DNA from: Dyella_B sp035486915
GTDB taxonomy: Bacteria; Pseudomonadota; Gammaproteobacteria; Xanthomonadales; Rhodanobacteraceae
Length of the DNA stretch: 64,000 bases
Assembly: GCF_035486915.1 (NCBI RefSeq)
Contig: NZ_DATHMR010000200.1
Span: 3,043 to 67,042 of the forward strand
Direction: 5' to 3'
The position numbers were made by a program, and so were the translations under genes. Under the pieces are notes generated by a model. That model was not told the origin of the DNA, searched no databases, and worked only from the letters and a program-made list of their open reading frames with translations. Each line of letters starts with the position of its first letter. Positions within the stretch are counted from its first letter, which is position 1. Below, piece after piece: positions 17,686-26,205 of the stretch.

Positions 17686-18263
17686 GGGCCGGTCACCTCG
17701 CGTTTTCGTGATTTTGGCTCAAAGCGGAAATGCTCGCCTATCCGAGGGAGGGGCTTGTTGCGTGAGCGGCGACATAGGAGCACCCGTTGAGATGAGCTCA
17801 CCCTAATCTCGTGAAGGCTTCTATCAATGCAGCACACACGTGATCAACGTCACGTTTTCAACCTGTCGCGATATGCAATGGATTTCCACCGAGTCACTCT
17901 CTCGTTGGAGTCTGGCATACGATCTAGCGTATCTATTTCATGCTCTTGCAGATCTGAGCTGAGCACATGCATCAACTGGTACCGATGCGGCGAAGGGAAT
18001 ACAAACGTCACGCTGCCGGGTAGCCAGGTAATTTCAATCCAGTTGGCTTGATAGAAAAACTTCACTCATTCTGATTGGCTTCTCATTCGCGCAGTGGCGA
18101 GAACCGAGTATGCCAATGGACTTCGAGTCACAAATTTTCACCGCGTGAGCACAAACGTCATCCTACGCTCCCGCAGCCACTTGGCACCCCTGGGGAGGGG
18201 GGCATCAATTTAGTTTCCTCACAATCTTTTCTTCTTTCTTATTGACCTTGGGAGTAGGTTTAA
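17686..18263. other. Gene-poor gap before the S53 peptidase
   Basis: A 578-base gap. It holds a half-copy of the dispersed hairpin (GGCTCAAAGCGGAAATG near 17716-17732) and the leader of the S53 peptidase, with a pyrimidine-rich run and a GGGAGTAGG ribosome-binding site just before 18264. A 71-codon frame on the minus strand with a GTG start (17850-18065) has no ribosome-binding site or recognisable domain, and I do not call it a gene. Confidence 0.5.
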
Positions 18264-19997
18264 ATGAATAGAACAGATTTGATGAAATCGTTTTCAACAA
18301 AGGGGATTTTCAATTCGCGCGGCAAGCTCTGCGCGCTGCCCTTGGCGATCATGATGGCAGTTGGCGCAAGCGGCGCTGCAAATGCAGCGCAGTTCTACAC
18401 GCATCACGTGAGAGAGGCAGTAGCTCAGGCTACAGCTCAAGAAGTAGGCACTCTTCCCTCCAGCAAGCTAATGGCCATTGATGTTGTGCTACCCGTGCGT
18501 GATCAGGCCAGTCTTGATCGGTTCGTGGCGGAGGTCGGCAATCCGGCGAGCCTGCAGTATCGGCAATACGTGACGCCACAAGAGTTCACCGAACGATTTG
18601 GGCCGTCGCAAAGTGACTATGACAACGTCGTTCAATACCTGACGAGAAATGGTTTCACTGTTACCGGTGGAACCCGTGACAGTATGGATGTGCAAGCTGT
18701 GGGCCCGGTTTCTGCAGTGGAAACGGCCTTCAACGTCAAGATGCGCACCTATCAGCATCCCACCGAAAATCGCGTGTTCTACGCTCCGGATCGTGAGCCG
18801 ACGACCTCGCTGACCATTCCGCTGTGGCATGTATCGGGTTTGGACAACTATTCCATTCCGCATCCGCAGTATGTGAAGAAGAGCGACTACGCTGCTGCGC
18901 ATGGCATTTCGCCAGACGCCGTGGTGTCGCACGCCACCACAGGCTCGGGCCCGTCTTCCTCGTTCCTGGGCAGCGATATGCGCGCGGCTTATTACGGTAA
19001 CGGTTCTCTTACTGGCGCGGGTCAGACATTGGGCCTATTTGAATACTATGGCATCAATACCGCGGACATCACCCTGTACTACAAAAACGCCAAGCAAACC
19101 AATCCGAATAACCTCACCGTTGTTTCCACCGATGGCACTTCTACGAGCTGCACCGGTAGCTGTGACGACGGCGAACAGGCGCTCGACGTGACGCAAGCAC
19201 AAGGCATGGCACCAGGGCTCTCCGGCGTCGTCATGTATGTCGGCTCTACCGACACCGCCATCATTAGCGCCATGACAACGACGACCGATTCCAATGGAGT
19301 GCTGCCACTGACCCTCAGCTGTTCGTGGGGTTGGACTCCGGAAGACGCCACCACACTCGATCCCTATTTTGAAAAGATGGCCGCGCAAGGCCAGAGCTTC
19401 TTCGTCGCATCCGGCGATTCGGGTGAGTGGACAAAGAGCGGCAACGCGGAGTCGTGGCCCGGTGACGATGCTCACATCATTAGCGTCGGTGGAACCGATC
19501 TGGTCACATCGAGCGCCGCAGGTCCTTGGAAGTCGGAAACAGCGTGGAGCGATTCCTCGGGTGGCATTTCACCCAACGACATCGCCATTCCCACGTGGCA
19601 GCAGCTCTCCGGCGTCATCACCTCAACCAATAAGGGCTCAACGAAATATCGCAACGGTCCAGACATTTCGGCCAATGCAAACTTCACCTTTTATACCTGC
19701 GCCGACGGTAGCTGCCAGGCAAATGAGTACGGCGGTACGAGCTTTGCAGCACCCATGTGGGCCGCGTTTGTTGCGTTGGCCGATCAACAGATTGCCAATA
19801 ACGGCAGCACTGCCTATGTGGGTTTCTTGAACCCAACGGTCTATGCCAACAACGCACCGGGCGGAACAACCTACACGACGACCTTCCACGACATCACAAG
19901 TGGCAAGAACGAAAAGTTCTCGACCGAAAAAGGGTATGACCTCGTCACTGGTTGGGGCAGTCCGCAAGCTGCGCTGATCAACAACCTGGCTCAGTGA
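18264..19997 (+). CDS. Secreted S53 (sedolisin/kumamolisin) peptidase
   Basis: A 577-residue preproprotease. A signal peptide lies at about residues 20-41, ending GAANAA. An S53 pro-activation domain covers about 60-200 (FGPSQSDYDNVVQYLTRNGFTV), then the catalytic domain. The S53 triad is readable: Glu304 and Asp308 in DDGEQALD, and Ser493 in GGTSFAAP; the oxyanion Asp385 lies in SGDSG. The calcium-site motif GYDLVTGWGSP is near the C-terminus. Sedolisins work at acid pH outside the cell. A structured region and strong terminator follow, about 165 bases downstream. Confidence 0.92.
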   Translation: MNRTDLMKSFSTKGIFNSRGKLCALPLAIMMAVGASGAANAAQFYTHHVREAVAQATAQEVGTLPSSKLMAIDVVLPVRDQASLDRFVAEVGNPASLQYRQYVTPQEFTERFGPSQSDYDNVVQYLTRNGFTVTGGTRDSMDVQAVGPVSAVETAFNVKMRTYQHPTENRVFYAPDREPTTSLTIPLWHVSGLDNYSIPHPQYVKKSDYAAAHGISPDAVVSHATTGSGPSSSFLGSDMRAAYYGNGSLTGAGQTLGLFEYYGINTADITLYYKNAKQTNPNNLTVVSTDGTSTSCTGSCDDGEQALDVTQAQGMAPGLSGVVMYVGSTDTAIISAMTTTTDSNGVLPLTLSCSWGWTPEDATTLDPYFEKMAAQGQSFFVASGDSGEWTKSGNAESWPGDDAHIISVGGTDLVTSSAAGPWKSETAWSDSSGGISPNDIAIPTWQQLSGVITSTNKGSTKYRNGPDISANANFTFYTCADGSCQANEYGGTSFAAPMWAAFVALADQQIANNGSTAYVGFLNPTVYANNAPGGTTYTTTFHDITSGKNEKFSTEKGYDLVTGWGSPQAALINNLAQ

Positions 19998-20069
19998 TGT
20001 TTTTTGTACGAGGATTCAGCGTAAACGCGATGATGGATTTACACGCGACTTTTCGCTGAGTACTGATAG

Positions 20070-20190
20070 AGATAGGCCCTCGTGACGTGGCTGTTCATGA
20101 ACATCACGACGTCCAATAAAACGCCATCAAGGGTGGTCGGTGAGGGCTTTGAGTAAATCAAGGGGCGCGGAAGACCGCGCCCCTTTTTTT
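20070..20190 (+). ncRNA. Candidate structured RNA ending in a strong terminator
   Basis: Between the S53 stop and the terminator at 20161 lies about 90 bases without a gene but with nested complementarity. AGGCCCTC near 20073 can pair with GAGGGCTT near 20142, and an internal pairing around TGTTCATGAACA links CGTGACGTGG with CACGACG. With the terminator this gives a compact structured transcript. It could be a small RNA or only the 3' untranslated region of the peptidase mRNA; no promoter was identified. Confidence 0.35.
20161..20190 (+). terminator. Strong rho-independent terminator
   Basis: GGGGCGCGG-AAGA-CCGCGCCCC is a perfect nine-base stem followed by seven T residues. It ends transcription from the S53 peptidase or from the structured RNA candidate just upstream. 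Confidence 0.92.
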
Positions 20191-20316
20191 GACATCTACC
20201 GATGCTGGTCAAACATGGGTTGCGCGGCATGTTTGCTCGAGCCTTCCCCTTTAGATCGGTGCGTGCTGACGCTCATTCATTTGGATGCACGGTTGGCGTA
20301 GACGGAGAACGGAGGC

Positions 20317-20343
20317 AAAAAAAGGGGCGCCCCGGCGGCGCCC
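20317..20343 (-). terminator. Rho-independent terminator, minus strand
   Basis: On the minus strand GGGCGCC pairs with GGCGCCC and is followed by a seven-T run. It probably ends the transcript of the minus-strand hydrolase gene at 20707, although it lies about 360 bases beyond that stop. Confidence 0.8.
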
Positions 20344-20706
20344 TTACGTTTAGGTCCTTCTCGACGTCATCCCGACGTGTCGATCCGCATCAACAAGGGG
20401 GAAGCCGATTGATGCAGTGCGTGCCAGCTTGGAGGCACCGGGAAAGTTTGCCTGTTAAACCCGTCTATGCCGTGTGACGTCGCCAAGGAGAAAGTGTGAT
20501 CCCTTCCTCAATCATGGGTTGCCGCTGTCATATGCGCTAACGCCGAGCCGCTGATTCGATTGCCGTGCCCAAAGGTCTGCTTTGGGTGGCGGACATTGGA
20601 ATTGTATGTAAGGTGGCGCGGATAACGCAGCGCGAAGAGCGGACGCTTACTGTCAGTTGCGTTGCCATGCCGATGGTTTGGATTGAGCCAAATCGCTGCT
20701 GGATGG
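20344..20706. other. Gap with a degraded hairpin element
   Basis: No convincing gene. It contains copy e of the dispersed hairpin at 20575-20597 (GTCTGCTTTGGGT then GGCGGACATT, with several right-arm bases lost). The preceding CCCAAAG can also pair with CTTTGGG. The remainder shows no feature I can name. Confidence 0.5.
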
Positions 20707-21603
20707 CTACTGAAGTTTGAGTATGTCGAGGTCGTCCAACACGACCTGCGTGAGCGCGATCCGTTTGTCCGAGTAGGAGTGGTCTGTTGTTAGATGGGCC
20801 TCATGCACTTGCTTGCTTCCCGCTGCACGAAGTGCTTTGGCAAATGACTCAGCAGAGAGTTCATAGCCATCGTCGGAGGTGATGAGAAATACAGGCCGCG
20901 TGGCAAGTCCCTTCACGTCATTGGAAAGGCTCCACTGCTCGGCATGGTTCACCAACTCCCTGCAAGCCGCCTCGGGGGTGTCGCCGGCTAGCGCATAAAA
21001 CGCCTCGCTCACCATCGGGACGCACACTCTTATGACTTTGGCCGAGCCATACTTAGCTAGGCCGTCGCCCGCCTGATCCGGCATGTCTGCCGCGGAGATC
21101 GCAATCACTCCGCGCACATTCGCATCCGAGGCCCCCGTCGCAAGCGCCATCCATCCGCCCATACTGTGGCCCAGCAGTACAATTTTGTCTGGAGCTACGC
21201 GCAGACGCCTGGCATTGGCCGGAACACGCAGATAATCAACTGCCGCTTGCGAGTCTTCGAGTGCATGCGCAAACGAAAACGCACCTTGAGAGTTCGATGC
21301 GCCACGGTAACTGGAAACCAGCACAGTGTATCCCGCACGGCGCATCGCCTGCGCGATATCGATGTTCCGTTCGATACCGGGAAAGCCATGCAGCATCACG
21401 ACCACCGGATGCGGTCCCGCGCCTGAAGCGACATATGCGAGCACATTGATCTGCGAGCCGTGCGACGGCAGCGTAAAACCCTCCGTGCTGGCAGGGTTCG
21501 TTTTGTCTGCGGGAGGATCGGTCGTAATGGCTGAGTTTTCCGCCCTCGCCAAAAATGGGAGAGAACAAAACATGAGTATCGTAATCAGGAACTTCTTCTT
21601 CAT
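20707..21603 (-). CDS. Secreted alpha/beta hydrolase (dienelactone-hydrolase-like)
   Basis: A 298-residue exported alpha/beta hydrolase. A signal peptide (FLITILMFCSLPFLARA) precedes the core. The nucleophile elbow is LLGHSMGGWMALATG near residue 145, the oxyanion region VVVMLHGFPGIER near 70, the acid residue probably in ITSDDGYELSAES near 245, and the histidine in HLTTDHSYSDKRIAL near 275. Such enzymes cleave esters or short peptides in the periplasm; the substrate is unknown. It is a single gene with a minus-strand terminator further downstream. Confidence 0.8.
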   Translation of the reverse strand: MKKKFLITILMFCSLPFLARAENSAITTDPPADKTNPASTEGFTLPSHGSQINVLAYVASGAGPHPVVVMLHGFPGIERNIDIAQAMRRAGYTVLVSSYRGASNSQGAFSFAHALEDSQAAVDYLRVPANARRLRVAPDKIVLLGHSMGGWMALATGASDANVRGVIAISAADMPDQAGDGLAKYGSAKVIRVCVPMVSEAFYALAGDTPEAACRELVNHAEQWSLSNDVKGLATRPVFLITSDDGYELSAESFAKALRAAGSKQVHEAHLTTDHSYSDKRIALTQVVLDDLDILKLQ

Positions 21604-21905
21604 TGCTAAGTCTTTCCCCGATCATCATGACGGTGGCCATCGCCGTCGCATCATCCCGCGGACAGTTCACGATTTGCAATTGCGCCAACCTGGAAAGGCC
21701 ACCTCCCTTTCCGGGCACACGATGCGCTTGTGTGACTTCGCCGCTTGTATCCAGGTCTGGGCTAGCCAGTCAACGATCAACAAAGCCGGCCGGGAAGGGC
21801 GCACTCACCGCGGCGGTTGAATCCGCAGTCGAACGCGGACATTTGCAGGAATCTACCGTTCACTGCGATAACTCCTTCCAATCATGCTGCCCCGCGTTTT
21901 GGGCT
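21604..21905. other. Gap with half-copy of the dispersed hairpin
   Basis: About 300 bases upstream of the hydrolase and downstream of the anti-sigma gene. It contains the right half of the dispersed hairpin at 21828-21844 (GTCGAACGCGGACATTT). No gene seen. Confidence 0.5.
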
Positions 21906-22229
21906 TCAGCGATGACTGCTTTCTGCCAAGCTCCACACCAGCGCCAGCAGCAACATAGCAGCCATCATCACCCACATGCCGATGGCTGACATGGATGGTT
22001 CCCCAGCCAGCCAGTCTCGCCAGCCGGTATGAAGCAGCGGCACACTGTCTATGCAGATCCAGCATGCTGCTGTCCCGATCAGCATACCCATCCACAATGG
22101 CCACCTGGCGCCGCGGCGACGCGCTGGCAGATGCTGCATGACGTGATCGCTGAAACCGTCATCGGCAACGGGGCCGTCAAACTGATGCCGCAACAGCGCT
22201 TCGATGGTGTCGTCGTGCGATTCATTCAT
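21906..22229 (-). CDS. Small membrane protein, probable anti-sigma factor
   Basis: A 107-residue protein. The N-terminal half is acidic and soluble (DDTIEALLRHQFDGPVADDGFSDHVMQHLP). Two hydrophobic segments follow, about residues 45-62 and 80-101. It starts at ATG 22229 and overlaps the ECF sigma gene by four bases. A short cytoplasmic domain plus membrane helices, directly coupled to an ECF sigma factor, is the standard position for its inhibitor. It lacks an obvious zinc-binding HxxxCxxC motif, so this is a context-based call. Confidence 0.65.
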   Translation of the reverse strand: MNESHDDTIEALLRHQFDGPVADDGFSDHVMQHLPARRRGARWPLWMGMLIGTAACWICIDSVPLLHTGWRDWLAGEPSMSAIGMWVMMAAMLLLALVWSLAESSHR

Positions 22230-22795
22230 GATATTTCCTCCGTACTCGCATCGCGCCAGTCCGCCAGCCACGTCTTTAATTTTGCCTTGCCGCGCGTTGC
22301 GTGAGTCTTCACAGTGCCCAGCGGCATCGCCAGCACATAGGCGGCCTCTTCGTGGCTGAGGCCCATCTGCGTGCAATGCAGTAGTACGGCCTGTTCGGCT
22401 GCGGACAACCGCTGCATGGCATGCTTCAGGTCGAGCTGCAGATCCATCGCGTGCTTCGGACCTTCTAACTGTTGCAACACTTCATCGTCGACGCCATCGT
22501 GTCGCACGGGAGTTCGACGCGCCTGCAGGAAGCAGGTATAGGCGATGCGATACAGCCAACTGGAAAACCGTGCCTCGCCACGGAACTGGTTGAGGTTCCG
22601 CCAGGCCAGCATAAAGGTTTCCTGCGCCATGTCGTCGGCCGCAGCGTCATCACCGTGTAGCAGCCGACGTAGTTGTGCACGCACCATGCCTTGATGTCGG
22701 CGGACCAGTTGTTCGAATGCACGACGGTCACCGTCCAGTTGTACGCGTGTTACCAGGGCCTGATCGATGCGCGCCTCGGCGGCGCTGTCAGTCAC
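22226..22795 (-). CDS. ECF RNA polymerase sigma factor
   Basis: A 189-residue sigma-70-family ECF factor. Region 2 is seen in FEQLVRRHQGMVRAQL and ADDMAQETFMLAWRNLNQFRG (about residues 27-70), then SSWLYRIAYTCFLQARR. Region 4 is at LSAAEQAVLLHCTQMGLSHEEAAYVLAMPLGTVKTHATRGKAKL (about 130-175), the helix-turn-helix that reads the -35 element. It sits in a three-gene coupled operon: the DUF6249 protein upstream overlaps it by eight bases and the membrane anti-sigma candidate downstream by four. The signal sensed is unknown. Confidence 0.92.
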   Translation of the reverse strand: MTDSAAEARIDQALVTRVQLDGDRRAFEQLVRRHQGMVRAQLRRLLHGDDAAADDMAQETFMLAWRNLNQFRGEARFSSWLYRIAYTCFLQARRTPVRHDGVDDEVLQQLEGPKHAMDLQLDLKHAMQRLSAAEQAVLLHCTQMGLSHEEAAYVLAMPLGTVKTHATRGKAKLKTWLADWRDASTEEIS

Positions 22796-23156
22796 GCACG
22801 TCTCCTCGCCGGTTCAACCACCAACTGGCGAGGTAACCCAAACCCGTCATCAACGGCAACAGACCGATACCCCATAGACGATCGATACCCAGACCGTCAT
22901 CAAGCTGGCCTGGCAATGCCAGGAACATTGCTATCAGTCCCACGCCAACACCGATCAGCACCAGCGCCCTACGCCGCTCGCAATAAACCACGCGCGGTTC
23001 CAGCAACAGTTCTGGTGTCAGGTTTACGCCTTTGTCGGCCAGTTGCAGCAGGGTGTTGTAACGCGCCTGTGTCCGCCTGTAGCTGTAGCGCAGCACGATC
23101 AGGATGATGAGAACAGGGGCCGACATCACGACGAGGGGAATCAAAAAGTAATCCAT
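22788..23156 (-). CDS. DUF6249-type small membrane protein
   Basis: A 122-residue inner-membrane protein with an N-terminal helix (DYFLIPLVVMSAPVLIILIVL), a basic linker (RYSYRRTQARYNTLLQLADKGVNLTPELL) and two C-terminal helices. That layout, with the pattern of short basic repeats followed by RRALVLIGVGVGLIAMFLALPG, matches the DUF6249 family, usually encoded beside ECF sigma factors. It is the first gene of the sigma operon and overlaps it by eight bases. Its exact role is unknown. Confidence 0.75.
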   Translation of the reverse strand: MDYFLIPLVVMSAPVLIILIVLRYSYRRTQARYNTLLQLADKGVNLTPELLLEPRVVYCERRRALVLIGVGVGLIAMFLALPGQLDDGLGIDRLWGIGLLPLMTGLGYLASWWLNRRGDVRD

Positions 23157-23235
23157 GGTCTTGCTCCAGATGGTGTATCGAGCCGAAAGGCTTTAGTAAC
23201 AGATGATGGGGCGACGCGCTTCCCGTTTCCCGGAC

Positions 23236-24759
23236 TCAGTTTTTTGTGCCTTCGGCGGCAAGCAAATCGGCAATCTCCTCGGCCAGCAACCAGTGTTGCG
23301 ACGGCCCTTCATTACTGGTCAGAGCCACGGCCGCACCGGTTTCCCAAACCATCTCCAGGTTTGCCGTAGTGCCCTCGATGCCCCCCTGATGGCCGCGGAT
23401 GTGACGCCCGTGCGAGAGTCGTTCGTCGATTCCGGCCCCAATGGCACCGGGGCCGTCGTTCGGCACTTCGCCGTCGAACATCGTTGCGATCGTTGCGGAC
23501 TTGACCAGCTTGCCTTCGTGCAAGGCGTTGGCGAACCGCAGCAGATCGGCATTGGTGGAATAAGCGCCACCTGCGGGACTGCCCTTGTAGATGCCCTGCA
23601 CCCAGTTTGCCATCCACGTTCGGGAGAACACTCCATCGTCGTGAAAGTAGCCGACTGCAAGCCCGGGCACGATCTCATCCTCGCTGTCGAAACCGCTGGA
23701 TGTCATCTGCGCGGGTTCGAAGACGTGATGCTGGATGTAGTCGAAGTAGCTTTCCCCGGATACGTTCTCGATGATGCGACCGAGCAATACGTAGCCGGCG
23801 TTGCTGTAGCTCAACCCGTTGCCTGGCTCGCCCACCTTGGGCTGGCGGGCGATCAGCCCTAGATAGTCCGCTGGGTTGACGAAGCGCGCGGCGTGCTCGA
23901 AATAGTCCGGCACCATGAAATCGCCCAGGCCTGCGGTATGGTGCAGGAGTTCCCACACCGTGATCTTCTTCGCCGTCGCCTGGTCGGGATATTCCGGAAC
24001 CCGTTTCGCGAGCGTGTCGTTCCACGACAACTTGCCGGCCTCGACCAGTTGCGCAATGGCAACCGCAGTGAACATCTTGCCGATCGAGCCGATGTGGAAT
24101 TTCGTCTGATGATCGATCGGCACGTTGAAGCTACGTTCGGCCAGGCCACGGCATTCGTCGAACACGGTCTCGCCGCCATCGGACACAGTTACGCAGCCGG
24201 AGAAATCGGACACACGTACCAGTTTGTCCAGTACGGCGTGTATCTGTTTTCCCAACTCAGCGTGCGACACCGGCCCCTTGGGCCAGCCGACAAAAAATGG
24301 ATTATCCATATCGACTAGCACCGCCTGCGCGAGTCGATCCGTATGTGCCGGGTCGGCGGTCAGCCAGAACAGGGCCGCCTGCGCGCTACGACGTCCCTTC
24401 ACGGCAACTTCGAGCAGTCCGGGCTGATGCGGATCGGTGCGTACATCGAATACATCCAGGCCGCCGCTATCGCGAGCCGCCGAAGCCAAGTCCGTGACAA
24501 ACGCCGCTTTGTCGTCGGGGGCCATGGATGCCGATAGAACATGCGGCACCCACTGCGTGATCTGTGCAGGACCGTCGTTATTGGCGTGGTGGATCAGCTC
24601 GCCCGCGAGGTGGCCTACCGGCGTATTGGGCAGCTGTGTGTTTGCAGACGCAGCGCCCATGCAAGGAGTCGCGGTGCAACACAGCGAAATGGATGCGCAC
24701 AAGGGCACGAGCCGGAGCGCGTGAGTCTTGACCCGAACGATAAAGGCGCGGTCGATCAT
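23236..24759 (-). CDS. Secreted serine hydrolase, class C beta-lactamase fold
   Basis: A 507-residue exported protein: signal peptide at about residues 12-37, then an N-terminal domain of about 140 residues, then a beta-lactamase/transpeptidase domain. The active-site motifs are present: HIGSIGKMFTAV (SxxK), YSNAGYVLLG (YxN) and RGHQGGIEG near the end (HxG, replacing KTG). Such proteins are usually esterases or D-aminopeptidases, not antibiotic-hydrolysing lactamases. I start at ATG 24759, just before the signal sequence; the 11 earlier in-frame codons are not protein-like. Confidence 0.82.
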   Translation of the reverse strand: MIDRAFIVRVKTHALRLVPLCASISLCCTATPCMGAASANTQLPNTPVGHLAGELIHHANNDGPAQITQWVPHVLSASMAPDDKAAFVTDLASAARDSGGLDVFDVRTDPHQPGLLEVAVKGRRSAQAALFWLTADPAHTDRLAQAVLVDMDNPFFVGWPKGPVSHAELGKQIHAVLDKLVRVSDFSGCVTVSDGGETVFDECRGLAERSFNVPIDHQTKFHIGSIGKMFTAVAIAQLVEAGKLSWNDTLAKRVPEYPDQATAKKITVWELLHHTAGLGDFMVPDYFEHAARFVNPADYLGLIARQPKVGEPGNGLSYSNAGYVLLGRIIENVSGESYFDYIQHHVFEPAQMTSSGFDSEDEIVPGLAVGYFHDDGVFSRTWMANWVQGIYKGSPAGGAYSTNADLLRFANALHEGKLVKSATIATMFDGEVPNDGPGAIGAGIDERLSHGRHIRGHQGGIEGTTANLEMVWETGAAVALTSNEGPSQHWLLAEEIADLLAAEGTKN

Positions 24760-24964
24760 GAAGGTTGCTCTCTGCGGGTTACCGGCCGACATGGCGGTCT
24801 TAATCCCTTAGATGCAGCAAGCCCCCGGATTGGATTCAGCTGAGTTGGCTTCAGAGAAAAGTAACGCTGGCCCTTTCATCTGGCGAGGCGGCCGTGCAGT
24901 AGATCAACGGCCCCTTCCCCTCATCAAGCAGGACGACTGTGCCGAATAAAATCTCTCTCCCTAA

Positions 24965-24989
24965 TCGCGATAAGGAAGTTTTATCGCGA
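24965..24989. repeat. Perfect inverted repeat
   Basis: TCGCGATAA-GGAAGTT-TTATCGCGA is a perfect nine-base stem with a seven-base loop. It lies immediately beside copy g of the dispersed hairpin, between the NTF2-like gene and the beta-lactamase-like gene. There is no adequate T-run on either side, so it may be a protein-binding site or part of a compound transcription end. Confidence 0.6.
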
Positions 24990-24995
24990 ACCGAA

Positions 24996-25025
24996 AATGT
25001 CCGCTTTGGGTTGAAGCGGACATTT
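24996..25025 (+). repeat. Dispersed hairpin element, copy g (near-perfect)
   Basis: AATGTCCGCTTTGGGTT, then GAAGCGGACATT. It is one of the two cleanest copies of the recurring hairpin, 40 bases beyond the end of the NTF2-like gene. Confidence 0.8.
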
Positions 25026-25062
25026 CCATATCGATCCAGGCACCTCACCGCAATGAGTCGGC

Positions 25063-25608
25063 TTACTTGGCAGTCGGCCTGATGTTTATTGAATACACGA
25101 TAGAAGTGATTTTCCACGCATCCTTGGTATCGACGAGCGTCCAAAATGTGTGCCCATAACCCTGGGGAATCTCATAGTCATATTCGAGGCTGGCCACGGT
25201 GCCATCGGTATGAATCCTTAAGTTGGACATTTTCTCCGCCGTCGCTTTGGCTGACGTATCGGCAACGGACTGATCTTTCGCATTGGATGGGTATAGCTTT
25301 GGTGCTTTCCCATTGCTCGCCACCGTCATCCGGGCGAACGAGGGAAGCCCTACCGATCCGATCACAGGAACGTTTTCGTCGTAGTAGAAATCCAATAGAG
25401 CAGACGTGTCTTTTTTCGCCATGGCTAAATTATAAGAAGCTGCCAATTTCCTCAGCTGTGCGATGGCATCTGGAGGTCCCACATCGTGTGTTTGGGCATT
25501 AACCCCTTTCGCTGATTCGGCAGGCTGATGCACATCGGGCTGACTGGTTTGCTGCGCTTGCACACTTGTTGCGGCTAACACGAGAGTGAAGAGTGCGACG
25601 AGCTTCAT
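25063..25608 (-). CDS. Secreted NTF2/SnoaL-like protein
   Basis: A 181-residue exported protein. The signal peptide (LVALFTLVLAATSVQA) is followed by a disordered linker to about residue 50, then an NTF2-like fold: LRKLAASYNLAMAKKDTSALLDFYYDENV near 55-83, and a C-terminal sheet around VASLEYDYEIPQGYGHTFWTLVDTKDAWKITSIVYS. This fold binds small hydrophobic ligands or acts catalytically; no catalytic residues are evident. I start at ATG 25608, right before the signal peptide. Confidence 0.75.
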   Translation of the reverse strand: MKLVALFTLVLAATSVQAQQTSQPDVHQPAESAKGVNAQTHDVGPPDAIAQLRKLAASYNLAMAKKDTSALLDFYYDENVPVIGSVGLPSFARMTVASNGKAPKLYPSNAKDQSVADTSAKATAEKMSNLRIHTDGTVASLEYDYEIPQGYGHTFWTLVDTKDAWKITSIVYSINIRPTAK

Positions 25609-26205
25609 GCGATCCCCTTTATCGTTACTCAGCCCCAAGCCGAGGCCGAATCAGATTCAGTGACCGACTGAGCGATCGCAAGTTCCGCTTGTACATGTCC
25701 GCCTGGGGTCGAAAGCGGGCACGGAAGTTGTCGTCAAAAGGGCAGCACCAAGTAAAAGGCCGATGCTGCCTGATGCCAAGTCACTATCTGAATCGGCCGA
25801 AATCACTGTCGAAAGCGGACATAACTCGATGCTTCTGCAAGATGGCGAACCTTATCTCGTTCGCGCTCATTCTTCCGGAGAGGGATGGCTGCTAGCAACC
25901 GAGCAGGTGAATACACATCGCGGCCGGCCAGTCTTCGTCTTACAGTCGATGGTCATTCGGAAGTGCTCAAACACACCGTGAAAATGCTTCGTCTATCCGT
26001 TCAAGGCGCGAAGCACTCGTGAGTTGCCCGTAAGCCGTTTGTTTTAGGAACCGTCGAACCGTTCCATAGGCAGGCTTGCCTGCACGTTCTTGCAGTGGGC
26101 GGTCGTTTTGCTGCAGCGAGCGGTGTGTGTCGGTCCGCACCGCACACCTACACTTGTCTTCGCGACATCACGCAAGTTCGATGCCTGAATCTGAAGCGGG
26201 ACATT
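25609..26205. other. Gap with three hairpin-element copies
   Basis: About 600 bases without a convincing gene. It carries copy h of the dispersed hairpin at 25694-25722 and right-half copies at 25808-25824 (GTCGAAAGCGGACATAA) and 26191-26205. A 50-codon frame at 25829-25981 (MLLQDGEPYLVRAHSSG onward) starts just after a half-copy and has no ribosome-binding site; it may be a fragment. Confidence 0.5.
25694..25722 (+). repeat. Dispersed hairpin element, copy h
   Basis: CATGTCCGCCTGGGGTCGAAAGCGGGCAC. This is a complete copy with two changes from the recurring form (CCTG for CTTT in the left arm, one G in the right arm) and the full GGGGTCG loop. Confidence 0.7.

Noticed and set aside
17850..18065. 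Minus-strand frame of 71 codons before the S53 gene
   Set aside because: GTG start, no ribosome-binding site or domain, and overlaps the leader of the peptidase.
20202..20477. 91-codon plus-strand frame after the terminator
   Set aside because: Runs through a minus-strand terminator hairpin and has no domain.
25829..25981. 50-codon frame between the NTF2-like and TonB receptor genes
   Set aside because: No ribosome-binding site and starts right after a hairpin half; kept only as a note in the gap entry.
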